64,000 nt of DNA, from contig DASZBX010000083.1 in the NCBI GenBank assembly GCA_035943635.1, positions 1 to 64,000 of the forward strand, written 5' to 3'. Position 1 is the first letter of the stretch; every line of letters begins with the position of its first letter. Below the pieces are notes generated by a model. That model saw only the letters and a list, made by a program, of their open reading frames with translations, had not been told where the DNA came from and did no database searches. Of this stretch, positions 52,659-61,564 are shown one piece after another. The stretch comes from DASZBX01 sp035943635 (GTDB lineage Bacteria > Actinomycetota > Actinomycetes > Streptomycetales > Catenulisporaceae). A program made the translations under genes and the position numbers.

Positions 52659-55600
52659 TCACGCGATCCCGAGCTCGTTGTCGATCAGGGCGAACATCTC
52701 GTCGTCGGAGATCGTTTCGAGCTCCGGCTCGTGCTGTGCGGCGGCGGACGGGCCGCCGCGCGCGTTCCATTCCGTCACGAGGGCCTCGAGACGGGCGGTG
52801 ATCCGGGACCGGTCGGCCTCGGGCTCGGCCGCGCCGTCGGCGTCGGCGCCCAGCAGGGTTTCGCGCAGCCTGGCCAGCAGGTCGAGCGCGGCCGGGCGGG
52901 CCGCGGCCTGGTCGTGGCCGGCCAGGTGCGGGGTGACGAAGGCGGCCAGGGCGGCCGGGGTCGGGTAGTCGAAGATCGCGGTGGCCGGCAGCCGCAGCCC
53001 GGTCACCGTGTTGAGCCGGTTGCGCAGTTCGACCGAGGTCAGCGAGTCGAAGCCGAGTTCCTTGAACGGCAGGTCGACCGCGATCTCGCCGTCGGCGCCG
53101 AAGCCGAGCACCGCGGCGACCTGGGCCCGGACCAGGGCGAGTACGGCCGGGCCGCGTTCGGCCTCGGGCAGTGCGATGATCCGCTGTGCGGCCGAGGCCG
53201 AGGCCGAGCCGGCGCCCGCGCCGTCCGGGCCGGCCGGGCGGGGCCGGGGGCGGACCAGGCCGCGCAGCACCGGGGCGACCGGGCGGTCCGGGTCGTGGGC
53301 GAGGGCGAGGTTGAGCCGGGCCGGGAGCAGCGCGGGCAGGCGCAGCGCGGGGGCGTCGGCGCGGGCCCGGTCGAACAGGGCCAGGCCCTCCTCGCTCGGC
53401 ATCGGGTCGACCCCGGCCAGCGCCATCCGGCGCATCGCGGTCTGGTCCAGGTGCTCGGACATTGCGCTGCGCTGCTCCCAGAATCCCCAGCCGAGCGACA
53501 GGGCACTGAGACCGTGGGCACGTCGGTGGGCGGCCAGGGCGTCCAGGAAGGCGTTCGCGGCGGCGTAGTTCGCCTGGCCGGCGGTGCCCAGGGTGGCCGC
53601 GACCGAGGAGAACAGGACGAACTCGGCCAGGTTCAGGTCGGCGGTCAGCTCGTGCAGGTGCAGGGCGGTGTCGAGCTTGGGCCGCAGCACGGAGTCGAGC
53701 CGGTCCGCGGTCAGCGAGGCGATCGCCGCGTCGGCGAGCACGCCCGCGGTGTGGATGACCGCGGTCAGCGGGTGCTCGGCGGGCACCGCGGCCAGGGCGG
53801 CGGCGAGCGCGGCCCGGTCGGCGGTGTCGCAGGCCACGATGGTGACCTCGGCGCCGAGTTCTTCCAGCTCTGTCACGAGTTCGAGCGCGCCGGGGGCGTC
53901 CGGGCCGCGGCGGCTGAGCAGCAGCAGGCGCCGGGCGCCGGCGGTGCCGACGAGGTGTCGGGCGAAGAGTCCGGCGAGCACGCCGGTGCCGCCGGTGATC
54001 AGGACCGTGCCGTCCGGGTCGAGCGCGCGGGCCGGGGTGGCCGGGTCCGGTGCGGCGGCCGGGGCGGCGTCGGTGCGGGTCAGGACCGGGATGCGGACGG
54101 CGCCGGCTCGGATCGCGAGTTGGGGTTCGCCGGTGGCGACCGCGGCTTCGAGTGCGGCCTCGGATTCGGGGGCCTCGTCCAGGTCGACCAGGACGAAGCG
54201 GCCCGGGTACTCGGACTGCGCGGCGCGCACCAGGCCCCAGATCGGGGCGGCGGCCAGGTCCGGGACGTCTTCGCCGGGGGCCGTGGCGATGGCGCCGCGG
54301 GTGACCAGGACGAGTGTGCGCTCGGCCCGGTCCTCGTCGGCCAGCCGGTCTTGCAGCAGGTCCAGGGCGTGCGCGGTGGCGGCGTACGCTGCGGCCGGCC
54401 CGCTGGTCAGCGCGCCGCCGTTCCCGGCGCCGCCCGACATGACCCTGACATAGTCGACGTCCGCCCCGGCCGGTGCGCCGGCGCCGACGGCGAGCGGGTT
54501 CCAGCTCAGGTGGTAGAGCGATCCGCCGCCGCCGCCGGCCGCGGCCAGTCGGGCGGCGGAGACCGGGCGCAGGGCGAGGGACTGCACGGAGGCGACCGGC
54601 AGGCCCGCCTCGTCGGTGAGCTCCAGCGCGATCTCCTGCGGGCCGATCACGGTGATCCGGGCGTGCACGGCCGCCGCGCCGGTGGCGTGGACGGTCACGC
54701 CGCGCCAGGCGAAGGGCAGGCGGCAGCCGCCGGATTCTTCACGCACGATCAGCACGTCCAGCCCGGCCGCGTGCAGGACGGCGTCCAGGACGGCCGGGTG
54801 CAGGCTGAACCGCCGCGGGTCGGCGCCGTCCGCGCCGGCCTCGGGCAGCCGGACCTCGGCGTGGATCTCCTGGCCGGCGCTGCGGACCGCGCGCAGGCCG
54901 CGGAAGGCGGGCCCGTAGTCGAAACCGGCCCGGGACAGGCTGTGGTAGAGCTCGTCGACGTCGAGCGGCTCGCCGCTCAGGTGCTCGCCGGCCGGTCCGG
55001 CCGCGGCCTGGTCGGCTCCGGCTCGGGCCAGCAGGCCGACTGCGTGCCGGGTCCAGGGCGCGTCCGGCCCGGCCTGGGCCGGCCGGGAGTGGAAGCCGAT
55101 CCGGGCGTGGCCGTCCGCGGGCGGGTCGATCACGACCTGTAGGTCCGCGGCCTCGCCCTCGGGCAGGACCAGCGGCGCTTCGAGGGTGAGTTCGTCGAGC
55201 CGGTCGAAGCCCGCGCGGATCCCGGTGCTCAGGGCCAGGTCCACGAACGCGGTCCCCGGGATGAGCACGGTGCCGAGCACGGCGTGGTCGGCCAGCCACG
55301 GGTACGCGGCGGTGGACAGCCGGCCGCCGGCGAGCACGCCGCCTTCGGCCAGGTCGACGATCGTGTCGAGCAGTGGGTGCGGCGCCGGGCCGGTTCCGGC
55401 GCCGGTCGGGGCCGGGAGCCAGTAGCGCTGCCGCTGGAAGGGATAGGTCGGCAGGTCGGCCGGGCTGACCCCGGCGCCCGCGCGGCCGGGGCCGCCGAAC
55501 ACCGCGGGCACGTCGACCGGCGCGCCGTGCACGAAGGCCGCGGCCATGGACGCGCGCAGCCGGTCGGCTCCGCCCGCGTCCCGGCGCAGCGAGCCGACCG

Positions 55601-58600
55601 CGCCGCCGGGCGCGCCGGTCTCGGCCAGGATCTCGGCGACCGAGTTGGCCAGCACCGGATGGGCGCTGGACTCGACGAAGACGCCGTGCCCGGCCTCGAT
55701 CATCGCGCGCACGGCCGGTTCGAAGCGGACGGTGCTGCGCAGGTTGCGGTACCAGTAGTCGGCGTCCAGGACGTCGTCCGGGCCGAGCAGCGCGCCGGTG
55801 AGGGTGGAGTACATCGGGATCCGCGGGGCCACGGGCTCGATGCCGTCGAGCGCGGCGAGCACGTCGTCGCGGATCAGTTCGACGTTCGGCGAATGCGAGG
55901 CGTAGTCCACCCGGATCCGGCGGGCGTCGACACCGCCCCGGGCGCACTGCTGGAGGAATTCGTCCAGGGCGTCGTTGTCGCCGGACACCACGGTCGCGGC
56001 CGGGCCGTTCAGCGCGGCCACGGCGAGCGAGCCGTCCCAGCGGGCGATGGACCGTTCCACCTCGGTGCCGGGTCGCGGGACCGAGGCCATGCCGCCGGTG
56101 CCGGCCAAGGCGCGGATGGCGCGGCTGCGCAGGGCGACCACGCGAGCCGCGTCCCGGAGCGAGAGCGCGCCGGCCACGCAGGCGGCGGCGATCTCGCCCT
56201 GGGAGTGGCCGATCACGGCGTCCGGGCGGACCCCGGCCGCCTCCCACGCGGCGGCGAGGGACACCATGACCGCGAAGAGCACCGGCTGCACGATGTCGAC
56301 CTGCTCGAACGGGGAGTTCTCCGGCTCGGCCGCGGCGCGGTGCAGAACCTCGGCCAGGTCCCAGTCCACGTATTCGCGCAGGGCTTGGGCGCACTCGTCC
56401 ATCCGGGCGCAGAAGGCAGGGTTCTGTTCCAGCAGTTCCAGGGCCATGCCGGTCCACTGCGATCCCTGGCCGGGGAAGACCAGGACCGTGCCGGTGCGCC
56501 GCCGGACGTTCCCGCGCACGATGGCGATCCCGGCCGGGGCGGCCAGGAATTCGTCGTCTTGGGCGAGCAGATCGAGCCCTGAGATCAGGCCACTGCGGTC
56601 GGTGGCGCTGACCACGGCGCGCGATTCGAGGACGGCCCGGGTCCGCGTGAGCGCGCGGGCCAGGTCGGCCGCGGTCAAGTCGGGGCGGGCCAGGGCGAAG
56701 TCGCGCAGCCGGGCCGCCGCGGCCGCGAGGGCGCGGTCGTCGCGGGCGGACAGGACCCAGGACGCCGAGGTCTGGAGGTCGCTGTCGTTCGTGGTCTCGG
56801 CGGGCGCGGCCGGGCCGGAATCAGGGGCCTGTTCGAGGATGACGTGCGCGTTCGTGCCGCTGATGCCGAAGGAGGAGACCCCGGCCCGGCGCGGGCGGCC
56901 GGCCGCGGGCCAGTCGGCCGGTTCGGTCAGCAGCCGCACTCCCCCGCCGGCCCAGGCCGCGTGCGGGGTCGGTGCGTCCACGTGCAGGGTGGCCGGCAGG
57001 CGGGCGCCGCGCAGCGCCATCACCATCTTGATCACGCCGCCGACCCCGGCCGCGGCCTGGCTGTGGCCCAGGTTGGACTTGAGCGAGCCGAGGTAGAGCG
57101 GGCGGTCCGGGTCGCGGTCCGGGCCGAACACGGCCATCAGCGATTCGGCCTCGATCGGGTCGCCGAGCCTGGTGCCGGTGCCGTGGGCCTCGATCGCGTC
57201 GATGTCGGCCGGGACCAGTCCGGCGTTGGCCAGGGCCTGGCGGATCACGCGTTGCTGCGAGGGGCCATTGGGGGCGGTCAGGCCGTTGCTGGCGCCGTCC
57301 TGGTTGACCGCGCTGCCGCGGATCACGGCGAGCACGGTGTGGCCGTTGCGTTCGGCGTCGGAGAGGCGTTCGAGCAGCAGCATGCCCGCGCCCTCGGCCC
57401 AGGCGGTGCCGTCGGCCGCGGCGGCGAAGGGCTTGCAGCGCCCGTCCGGGGCCAGCCCGGACTGCCGGGAGAACTCCGCGAACATGCCCGGGTTGGCCAT
57501 CACCGCGACGCCCCCGGCCAGCGCGAGCGAGCACTCGCCGCGGTTGAGCGCGGCCGCGGCCCAGTGCAGGGCGACCAGCGAGGCCGAGCAGGCGGTGTCG
57601 ACCGTGACGGCCGGGCCTTCCAGGCCGAGGGTGTAGGAGATCCGGCCGCTGGCGACGCTGGCCGTGTTCCCGGTCAGCAGGTAGCCGTCGCTCTCCCCGG
57701 CGCCCTGGTAGAGCCGCGGGCCGTACTCCTGGGACATCGCGCCGACGAACACGCCGGTGTCCGAGCCGCGCAGCGAGTGCGGGTCGACGCCCGCGCGCTC
57801 GCACGCCTCCCACGAGGTCTCCAGCAGTAGCCGTTGCTGCGGGTCCATGGCCAGGGCTTCGCGCGGGCTGATGCCGAAGAATCCGGCGTCGAACTCGGCC
57901 GCGTCGGGCAGGAAACCGCCCTCGCGCACGTAGCTGGTCCCGGAGGTGTCCGGGTTCTGATCGAAGAGGCCGGCGAGGTCCCAGCCGCGGTCGGTCGGGA
58001 ACGGGCCGATCGCGTCGTGGCCCTCGCGCACCAGCGACCACAGGTCCTCGGGCGAGCCGACGCCGCCGGGGAAGCGGCAGCCCATGCCGATGATCGCGAT
58101 CGGCTCGTCGGCCGCCGGGCGCCCGGACCGGACCGGACCGCCGGGCGCGGCCGCCGTGCCGCCGACCAGGGAGGTCAGGTGCGCGGCCAGGGTGGTCGGG
58201 GTCGGGTGGTCGAACAGCAGGCCGCCGCCGAGCGTGAGCCCGGTCGCGGCGGCCAGCCGGTCGCGCAGCTCGACCGAGGTGAGCGAGTCGAAGCCGAGCT
58301 CCTTGAACGTCAGGTCGCGGTCCACGGAGCCGGGTCCGGCGTAGTCGAGCACTGCGGCGACGTGCGTGCAGACGAGGTCGAGCAGGGCGCGCGGGTCGTC
58401 GAAGGCTGAGGGTTGCGGTTGCGCGGCGGGCGCGGGCGCGGTCGGTGCGGCGCCGAGCGCGGGCTGCGGGGAGGCGGTGTTAGAGCCGGGCGCGGCCGGT
58501 GCGAGGCCGGGCACGGACTGCGGCGAGGCGGCGTCAGTCGCAGACGCGGCCGGTGCGCCGGGCACGGGCTGCGGTGCACCGGCGTCGGCTGTCGCGTCGG

Positions 58601-61280
58601 GCGCGGCGAACCAGTGCCGCTCGCGCTGGAACGCGTAGGTGGGCAGGTCGATCCGGCGGCCGTCGCCGCCGAAGACCGCGGTCCAGTCCAGCTGCTCACC
58701 CGCGGTGTGCAGGGTGGCCAGCGCGACGGCGAACGTGCGCGGCTCCGGCCGGTCCCGGCGCAGCGCCGAGACCGCGACCACGCGCCGCTGCGGGTCCGGC
58801 AGGCTCTCCCGGGCGGTCGCGGTCAGCACCCCGTCGGGGCCGAGCTCCAGGAAGCGGCCGGCTCCGGACTCGGCCATCGTGCGCACGCCGTCGGCGAAGC
58901 GGACCGTCCCGCGCAGCTGGCGCACCCAGTAGTCCGGCGTGGCGATCTCGTCGCCGGCCAGCATGCCGGTCTCGTTCGAGATGACCGGCAGCGTCGGCGG
59001 GCGCAGGTCCAGATCCGTTGCCACCGCACGGAATTCTTCGAGGACCGGATCCATCAGGGCACTGTGGAACGCGTGGCTCACCACGAGCTGCCGGGTCCGC
59101 ACGCCGCGGGCGGCGAACCGCTCGACCACCGCGAGCACGGCCGGCTCGGTGCCGGAGATCACGACGCTGTCCGGTCCGTTCACCGCGGCGAGGGAGACCT
59201 CGTCGCCCAGGAACGGCAGCAGCTCGGCCTCGGGCGCGTTGACCGCGGCCATGGCGCCGCCGGAGGGCAGCGAGCCCATCAGCCGGCCGCGCGCGGTGAC
59301 GAGGGTCGCAGCGTCCTGCAGGGTGAGCACCCCGGCGACGTGCGCGGCGGTCAGCTCCCCGATCGAGTGCCCGGCGAGCACCCGAGGGCGCAGGCCGTAG
59401 TGCTCGGCGGTGCGGTAGAGCGCGGTCTCCAAGGCGAACAGCGCGGGCTGGGTGTACTCGGTGCGGTCGAGCAGCGCGGCGGCGTCCGTGCCCGGCTCGG
59501 CCCACATCACCTCGCGCAGCGGGCGGCCGAGGTGCGGGTCGAGCGCGGCGAGCGTGCGCTCCAGCGCCTCGGCGAAGACCGGTGAGGCCGCGGCCAGTTC
59601 GCGCCCGGCGCCGGGTCGCTGGGCGCCCTGGCCGGTGAACAGGACCGCGGTGGCCCGCGCGGGGGCGCCGGCGGCGGCCGTGCCGCGCACGATCGCGGTC
59701 CCGGCCGGGGCGTCGGTGCCGGCGGCCAGGGCGTCCAGGGCGTCGCGGGCCGCGTCCGGGTCGTCGGCCAGGACCACGGCGCGGTGGCGCAGCGCGGCCC
59801 GGGTGGTGGCCAGCGACCAGCCGAGGTCGGCCGCGTCGGTGCCGGGACGCCCGGTCAGCCAGGCGGTCAGCCGGCCGGCCTGCCCGGCCAGGGCCTCGCC
59901 GGAGGCGGACAGCGGCCAGAGCACCGGGCTCAGCCGGGCGCCCGGCCTTACCGGGTTCTGATATTCGTTCTCTGTTTCAATGCTCTGCGGCGCCTCGGCG
60001 AGCACGACGTGGCAGTTGGCCCCGCCCATGCCGAACGAACTGACCCCCGCGACCAGCGGCTCCTGCGGGCGCGGCCAGTCGCCGCGGTCGGTCTGCACCC
60101 GCAAACCCAGCTCCGCCAAGGCGATCCGCGGGTTCGGGGTGTGGAAGTGCAGGCTCGGCGGCAGCTCGCGGTGCCGGATCGCCAGGGCGGTCTTGATCAG
60201 CCCGACGATGCCGGCCGCGGCCTCCAGGTGGCCCACGTTCGTCTTGGCCGAGCCGACCGGCAGCGGCTCAGGGCCCTGACCAGTGCCGCGGCCGAACACC
60301 TCGGCCAGCGCGGCCGCCTCGATCGGGTCGCCGACCGGGGTGCCGGTACCGTGCAGCTCCACGTACTGGACCTCGTCCGCGCCGACCCCGGCGTCCTGCT
60401 GGGCCCGGCGGATCACCTCGGCCTGTCCGGCCCGGCCCGGGGTGGTCAGCACCTCGGTCGCCCCGGCGTGGTTGAGCGCGCTGCCGCGGATCACGCAGAC
60501 CACCCGGTCCCCGTCCGCCAGCGCGGCGTCCAGCCGCTTGAGCACGATCAGCCCGGCGCCCTCGCCGCGCACGTAGCCGTTCGCGGCGGCGTCGAAGGTG
60601 TGGCACCGCCCGTCCGGGGACAGGCCGCCGAACCGGGCCATGCCCAGCGCGCTGGCCGGGGCCAGGGCCAGGTTCACCCCGCCGGCGATCGCGAGCGCCG
60701 ACTCGTCCCGGCGCAGGCTGGCCACGGCCAGGTGCACCGCGGCCAGCGAGGAGGACTGGCCGGTGTCCACGGTCAGGCTCGGGCCGCGCAGGCCCAGCAG
60801 GTGCGAGACCCGGTTGGCGATCACCCCGCGCTGCTGGCCGGCCACAGAGTGCTGAGTCACCATCGCGTCCCGGCCGCGCTGCAGGGCGGCGTAGTCGTCC
60901 CAGATCGCGCCGACGAACACCCCGGTGCGGCTGTCGGCCAGCCGGCCGGCCGGCCACCCGGCGTCCTCCAGCGCCTCCCAGGCCAGTTCCAGCACCAGCC
61001 GCTGCTGCGGATCCACCGCGGCGGCCTCGCGCGGGGAGATGCCGAAGAAGCCGGCGTCGAACCGGTCCACCCGGTCCAGGAAGCCGCCGCGGCGCACCGT
61101 CTCGGCGGTCCGCTCGTCCAGGCCCCGGTCCCAGCCGTCCGCCCAGCGGCCGGCCGGCAGCCGGCCGACCGCGTCGGAGCCGTCCCGCAGCAGCCCCCAG
61201 AACGCGGCCGGATCCGGCGCCCCGGGCAGGCGGCAGGCCAGTCCGACGACCGCGATCGCGATCTCGCCGTCAGCGCGCAT
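52659..61280 (-). CDS. Modular type I polyketide synthase, KSQ loading module and module 1 (gene A)
   Basis: A 2,873-residue synthase that starts the chain. Domains: KSQ (about 1-430), AT (546-850), Ala/Pro linker, ACP (Ser999), then KS (Cys1231), AT, DH, KR, ACP (Ser2746) and a C-terminal docking tail (SDDEMFALIDNELG). The first KS has TGQSSS: Gln175 (codon 60,756-60,758) replaces the active Cys, the hallmark of KSQ domains that decarboxylate a malonyl group to make the starter. There is no N-terminal docking helix, as expected for the first protein of the line. The ATG at 61,280 follows GGGAGGG with 4-nt spacing. It is the promoter-proximal gene of the PKS operon and diverges from the transporter operon. 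Module 1 should yield a methyl-branched double bond. Confidence 0.97.
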   Translation of the reverse strand: MRADGEIAIAVVGLACRLPGAPDPAAFWGLLRDGSDAVGRLPAGRWADGWDRGLDERTAETVRRGGFLDRVDRFDAGFFGISPREAAAVDPQQRLVLELAWEALEDAGWPAGRLADSRTGVFVGAIWDDYAALQRGRDAMVTQHSVAGQQRGVIANRVSHLLGLRGPSLTVDTGQSSSLAAVHLAVASLRRDESALAIAGGVNLALAPASALGMARFGGLSPDGRCHTFDAAANGYVRGEGAGLIVLKRLDAALADGDRVVCVIRGSALNHAGATEVLTTPGRAGQAEVIRRAQQDAGVGADEVQYVELHGTGTPVGDPIEAAALAEVFGRGTGQGPEPLPVGSAKTNVGHLEAAAGIVGLIKTALAIRHRELPPSLHFHTPNPRIALAELGLRVQTDRGDWPRPQEPLVAGVSSFGMGGANCHVVLAEAPQSIETENEYQNPVRPGARLSPVLWPLSASGEALAGQAGRLTAWLTGRPGTDAADLGWSLATTRAALRHRAVVLADDPDAARDALDALAAGTDAPAGTAIVRGTAAAGAPARATAVLFTGQGAQRPGAGRELAAASPVFAEALERTLAALDPHLGRPLREVMWAEPGTDAAALLDRTEYTQPALFALETALYRTAEHYGLRPRVLAGHSIGELTAAHVAGVLTLQDAATLVTARGRLMGSLPSGGAMAAVNAPEAELLPFLGDEVSLAAVNGPDSVVISGTEPAVLAVVERFAARGVRTRQLVVSHAFHSALMDPVLEEFRAVATDLDLRPPTLPVISNETGMLAGDEIATPDYWVRQLRGTVRFADGVRTMAESGAGRFLELGPDGVLTATARESLPDPQRRVVAVSALRRDRPEPRTFAVALATLHTAGEQLDWTAVFGGDGRRIDLPTYAFQRERHWFAAPDATADAGAPQPVPGAPAASATDAASPQSVPGLAPAAPGSNTASPQPALGAAPTAPAPAAQPQPSAFDDPRALLDLVCTHVAAVLDYAGPGSVDRDLTFKELGFDSLTSVELRDRLAAATGLTLGGGLLFDHPTPTTLAAHLTSLVGGTAAAPGGPVRSGRPAADEPIAIIGMGCRFPGGVGSPEDLWSLVREGHDAIGPFPTDRGWDLAGLFDQNPDTSGTSYVREGGFLPDAAEFDAGFFGISPREALAMDPQQRLLLETSWEACERAGVDPHSLRGSDTGVFVGAMSQEYGPRLYQGAGESDGYLLTGNTASVASGRISYTLGLEGPAVTVDTACSASLVALHWAAAALNRGECSLALAGGVAVMANPGMFAEFSRQSGLAPDGRCKPFAAAADGTAWAEGAGMLLLERLSDAERNGHTVLAVIRGSAVNQDGASNGLTAPNGPSQQRVIRQALANAGLVPADIDAIEAHGTGTRLGDPIEAESLMAVFGPDRDPDRPLYLGSLKSNLGHSQAAAGVGGVIKMVMALRGARLPATLHVDAPTPHAAWAGGGVRLLTEPADWPAAGRPRRAGVSSFGISGTNAHVILEQAPDSGPAAPAETTNDSDLQTSASWVLSARDDRALAAAAARLRDFALARPDLTAADLARALTRTRAVLESRAVVSATDRSGLISGLDLLAQDDEFLAAPAGIAIVRGNVRRRTGTVLVFPGQGSQWTGMALELLEQNPAFCARMDECAQALREYVDWDLAEVLHRAAAEPENSPFEQVDIVQPVLFAVMVSLAAAWEAAGVRPDAVIGHSQGEIAAACVAGALSLRDAARVVALRSRAIRALAGTGGMASVPRPGTEVERSIARWDGSLAVAALNGPAATVVSGDNDALDEFLQQCARGGVDARRIRVDYASHSPNVELIRDDVLAALDGIEPVAPRIPMYSTLTGALLGPDDVLDADYWYRNLRSTVRFEPAVRAMIEAGHGVFVESSAHPVLANSVAEILAETGAPGGAVGSLRRDAGGADRLRASMAAAFVHGAPVDVPAVFGGPGRAGAGVSPADLPTYPFQRQRYWLPAPTGAGTGPAPHPLLDTIVDLAEGGVLAGGRLSTAAYPWLADHAVLGTVLIPGTAFVDLALSTGIRAGFDRLDELTLEAPLVLPEGEAADLQVVIDPPADGHARIGFHSRPAQAGPDAPWTRHAVGLLARAGADQAAAGPAGEHLSGEPLDVDELYHSLSRAGFDYGPAFRGLRAVRSAGQEIHAEVRLPEAGADGADPRRFSLHPAVLDAVLHAAGLDVLIVREESGGCRLPFAWRGVTVHATGAAAVHARITVIGPQEIALELTDEAGLPVASVQSLALRPVSAARLAAAGGGGGSLYHLSWNPLAVGAGAPAGADVDYVRVMSGGAGNGGALTSGPAAAYAATAHALDLLQDRLADEDRAERTLVLVTRGAIATAPGEDVPDLAAAPIWGLVRAAQSEYPGRFVLVDLDEAPESEAALEAAVATGEPQLAIRAGAVRIPVLTRTDAAPAAAPDPATPARALDPDGTVLITGGTGVLAGLFARHLVGTAGARRLLLLSRRGPDAPGALELVTELEELGAEVTIVACDTADRAALAAALAAVPAEHPLTAVIHTAGVLADAAIASLTADRLDSVLRPKLDTALHLHELTADLNLAEFVLFSSVAATLGTAGQANYAAANAFLDALAAHRRAHGLSALSLGWGFWEQRSAMSEHLDQTAMRRMALAGVDPMPSEEGLALFDRARADAPALRLPALLPARLNLALAHDPDRPVAPVLRGLVRPRPRPAGPDGAGAGSASASAAQRIIALPEAERGPAVLALVRAQVAAVLGFGADGEIAVDLPFKELGFDSLTSVELRNRLNTVTGLRLPATAIFDYPTPAALAAFVTPHLAGHDQAAARPAALDLLARLRETLLGADADGAAEPEADRSRITARLEALVTEWNARGGPSAAAQHEPELETISDDEMFALIDNELGIA
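52911..58112 (-). other. PKS module 1: KS-AT(methylmalonyl)-DH-KR-ACP
   Basis: Gene A residues: KS Cys1231 (DTACSAS); AT with GHSQGE (1691-1696) and YASH 1793-1796, methylmalonyl type; DH His1999 (DHAVLGTVLIPG) and Asp2166 (HPAVLDAVLH); KR with VLAD in place of VLDD, Ser2559, Tyr2572 and Asn2576; ACP Ser2746. Confidence 0.92.
58146..61280 (-). other. PKS loading module: KSQ-AT(malonyl)-ACP
   Basis: KSQ keeps the His motifs (ELHGTGT ending at 314; TNVGH ending at 351) while Cys is Gln175. The AT has Ser639 in GHSIGE and HAFH 736-739, so it should load malonate, which KSQ decarboxylates to acetyl. ACP Ser999 lies in GFDSL. Confidence 0.92.
58410..58580 (-). repeat. Ala/Pro-rich linker with three imperfect 17-18-residue repeats
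   Basis: Gene A residues 901-957, between the loading AT and loading ACP, contain APQPVPG, ASPQSVPG and ASPQPALG, with the Gln at 904, 921 and 939, inside low-complexity Ala/Pro sequence. It is probably a flexible tether for the loading ACP. Confidence 0.6.
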
Positions 61281-61335
61281 CGAACCCTCCCTGACCCGGC
61301 GGCGCAGCGGCCGCCGAAACTCGTTTCCAGATCGG

Positions 61336-61373
61336 ACGGTACGCAGTGCGGGGAGATCGCCGGAACCCCTAGC
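61336..61373 (-). promoter_or_regulatory. Candidate promoter and activator site for the PKS operon
   Basis: Reading the minus strand, GCTAGGGGT (61,373-61,365) is followed 24 nt later by TACCGT (61,341-61,336), which fits a TANNNT -10 box. The predicted transcript start is near 61,329, about 50 nt upstream of the gene A ATG. GGGTA lies just upstream of the element. Confidence 0.45.
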
Positions 61374-61489
61374 AGTACCCGTTTTCGCCCCTGACCGCAG
61401 CTCAGCGCCGCGACGGCCGTGTTCGGCGGCCCGGCCGCGGCGCCCGGCCCGGCCCGGCCCCGGGTGCCCGGACCGCGGAACTCGGGATC

Positions 61490-61526
61490 GCTAGGGGTAG
61501 GCCGGGTGCGGCCCGGACCGGATATT
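61490..61526 (+). promoter_or_regulatory. Candidate promoter and activator site for the transporter/CCR operon
   Basis: GCTAGGGGT (61,490-61,498) is followed 23 nt later by GATATT (61,521-61,526), a plausible -10 box and the most AT-rich spot of the gap. This mirrors the arrangement on the PKS side, with the element in the same orientation relative to its own gene. Confidence 0.45.
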
Positions 61527-61550
61527 GGGGATCACCCGGACTTACTCGTC

Positions 61551-61556
61551 AGGAGG
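61551..61556 (+). promoter_or_regulatory. Ribosome binding site AGGAGG that fixes the ABC ATPase start
   Basis: A perfect AGGAGG sits 8 nt before ATG 61,565. The upstream in-frame GTG at 61,556 overlaps this site and is therefore rejected as the start. Confidence 0.85.
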
Positions 61557-61564
61557 TGCGTTCA

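Larger units (their letters stand above)
61281..61564. promoter_or_regulatory. Divergent promoter region between PKS operon and transporter/CCR operon
   Basis: This 284-bp non-coding gap is the only long intergenic space in the window. It holds one candidate promoter for each direction. Each has a GCTAGGGGT element 23-24 nt before a -10-like hexamer. Between them, at about 61,428-61,472, is a run of CGGCCCGG-type repeats with strong hairpin potential. I see no open reading frame or RNA gene in it. Confidence 0.7.

Noticed and set aside
61428..61472. GC-rich CGGCCCGG repeats as a transcription terminator
   Set aside because: The site lies between two divergent promoters, has no T-run and terminates no upstream gene; ordinary GC-rich spacer DNA is as likely.
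61556..61564. Upstream GTG as start of the ABC ATPase
   Set aside because: It overlaps the AGGAGG ribosome site; ATG 61,565 has ideal spacing and matches the usual N-terminus.
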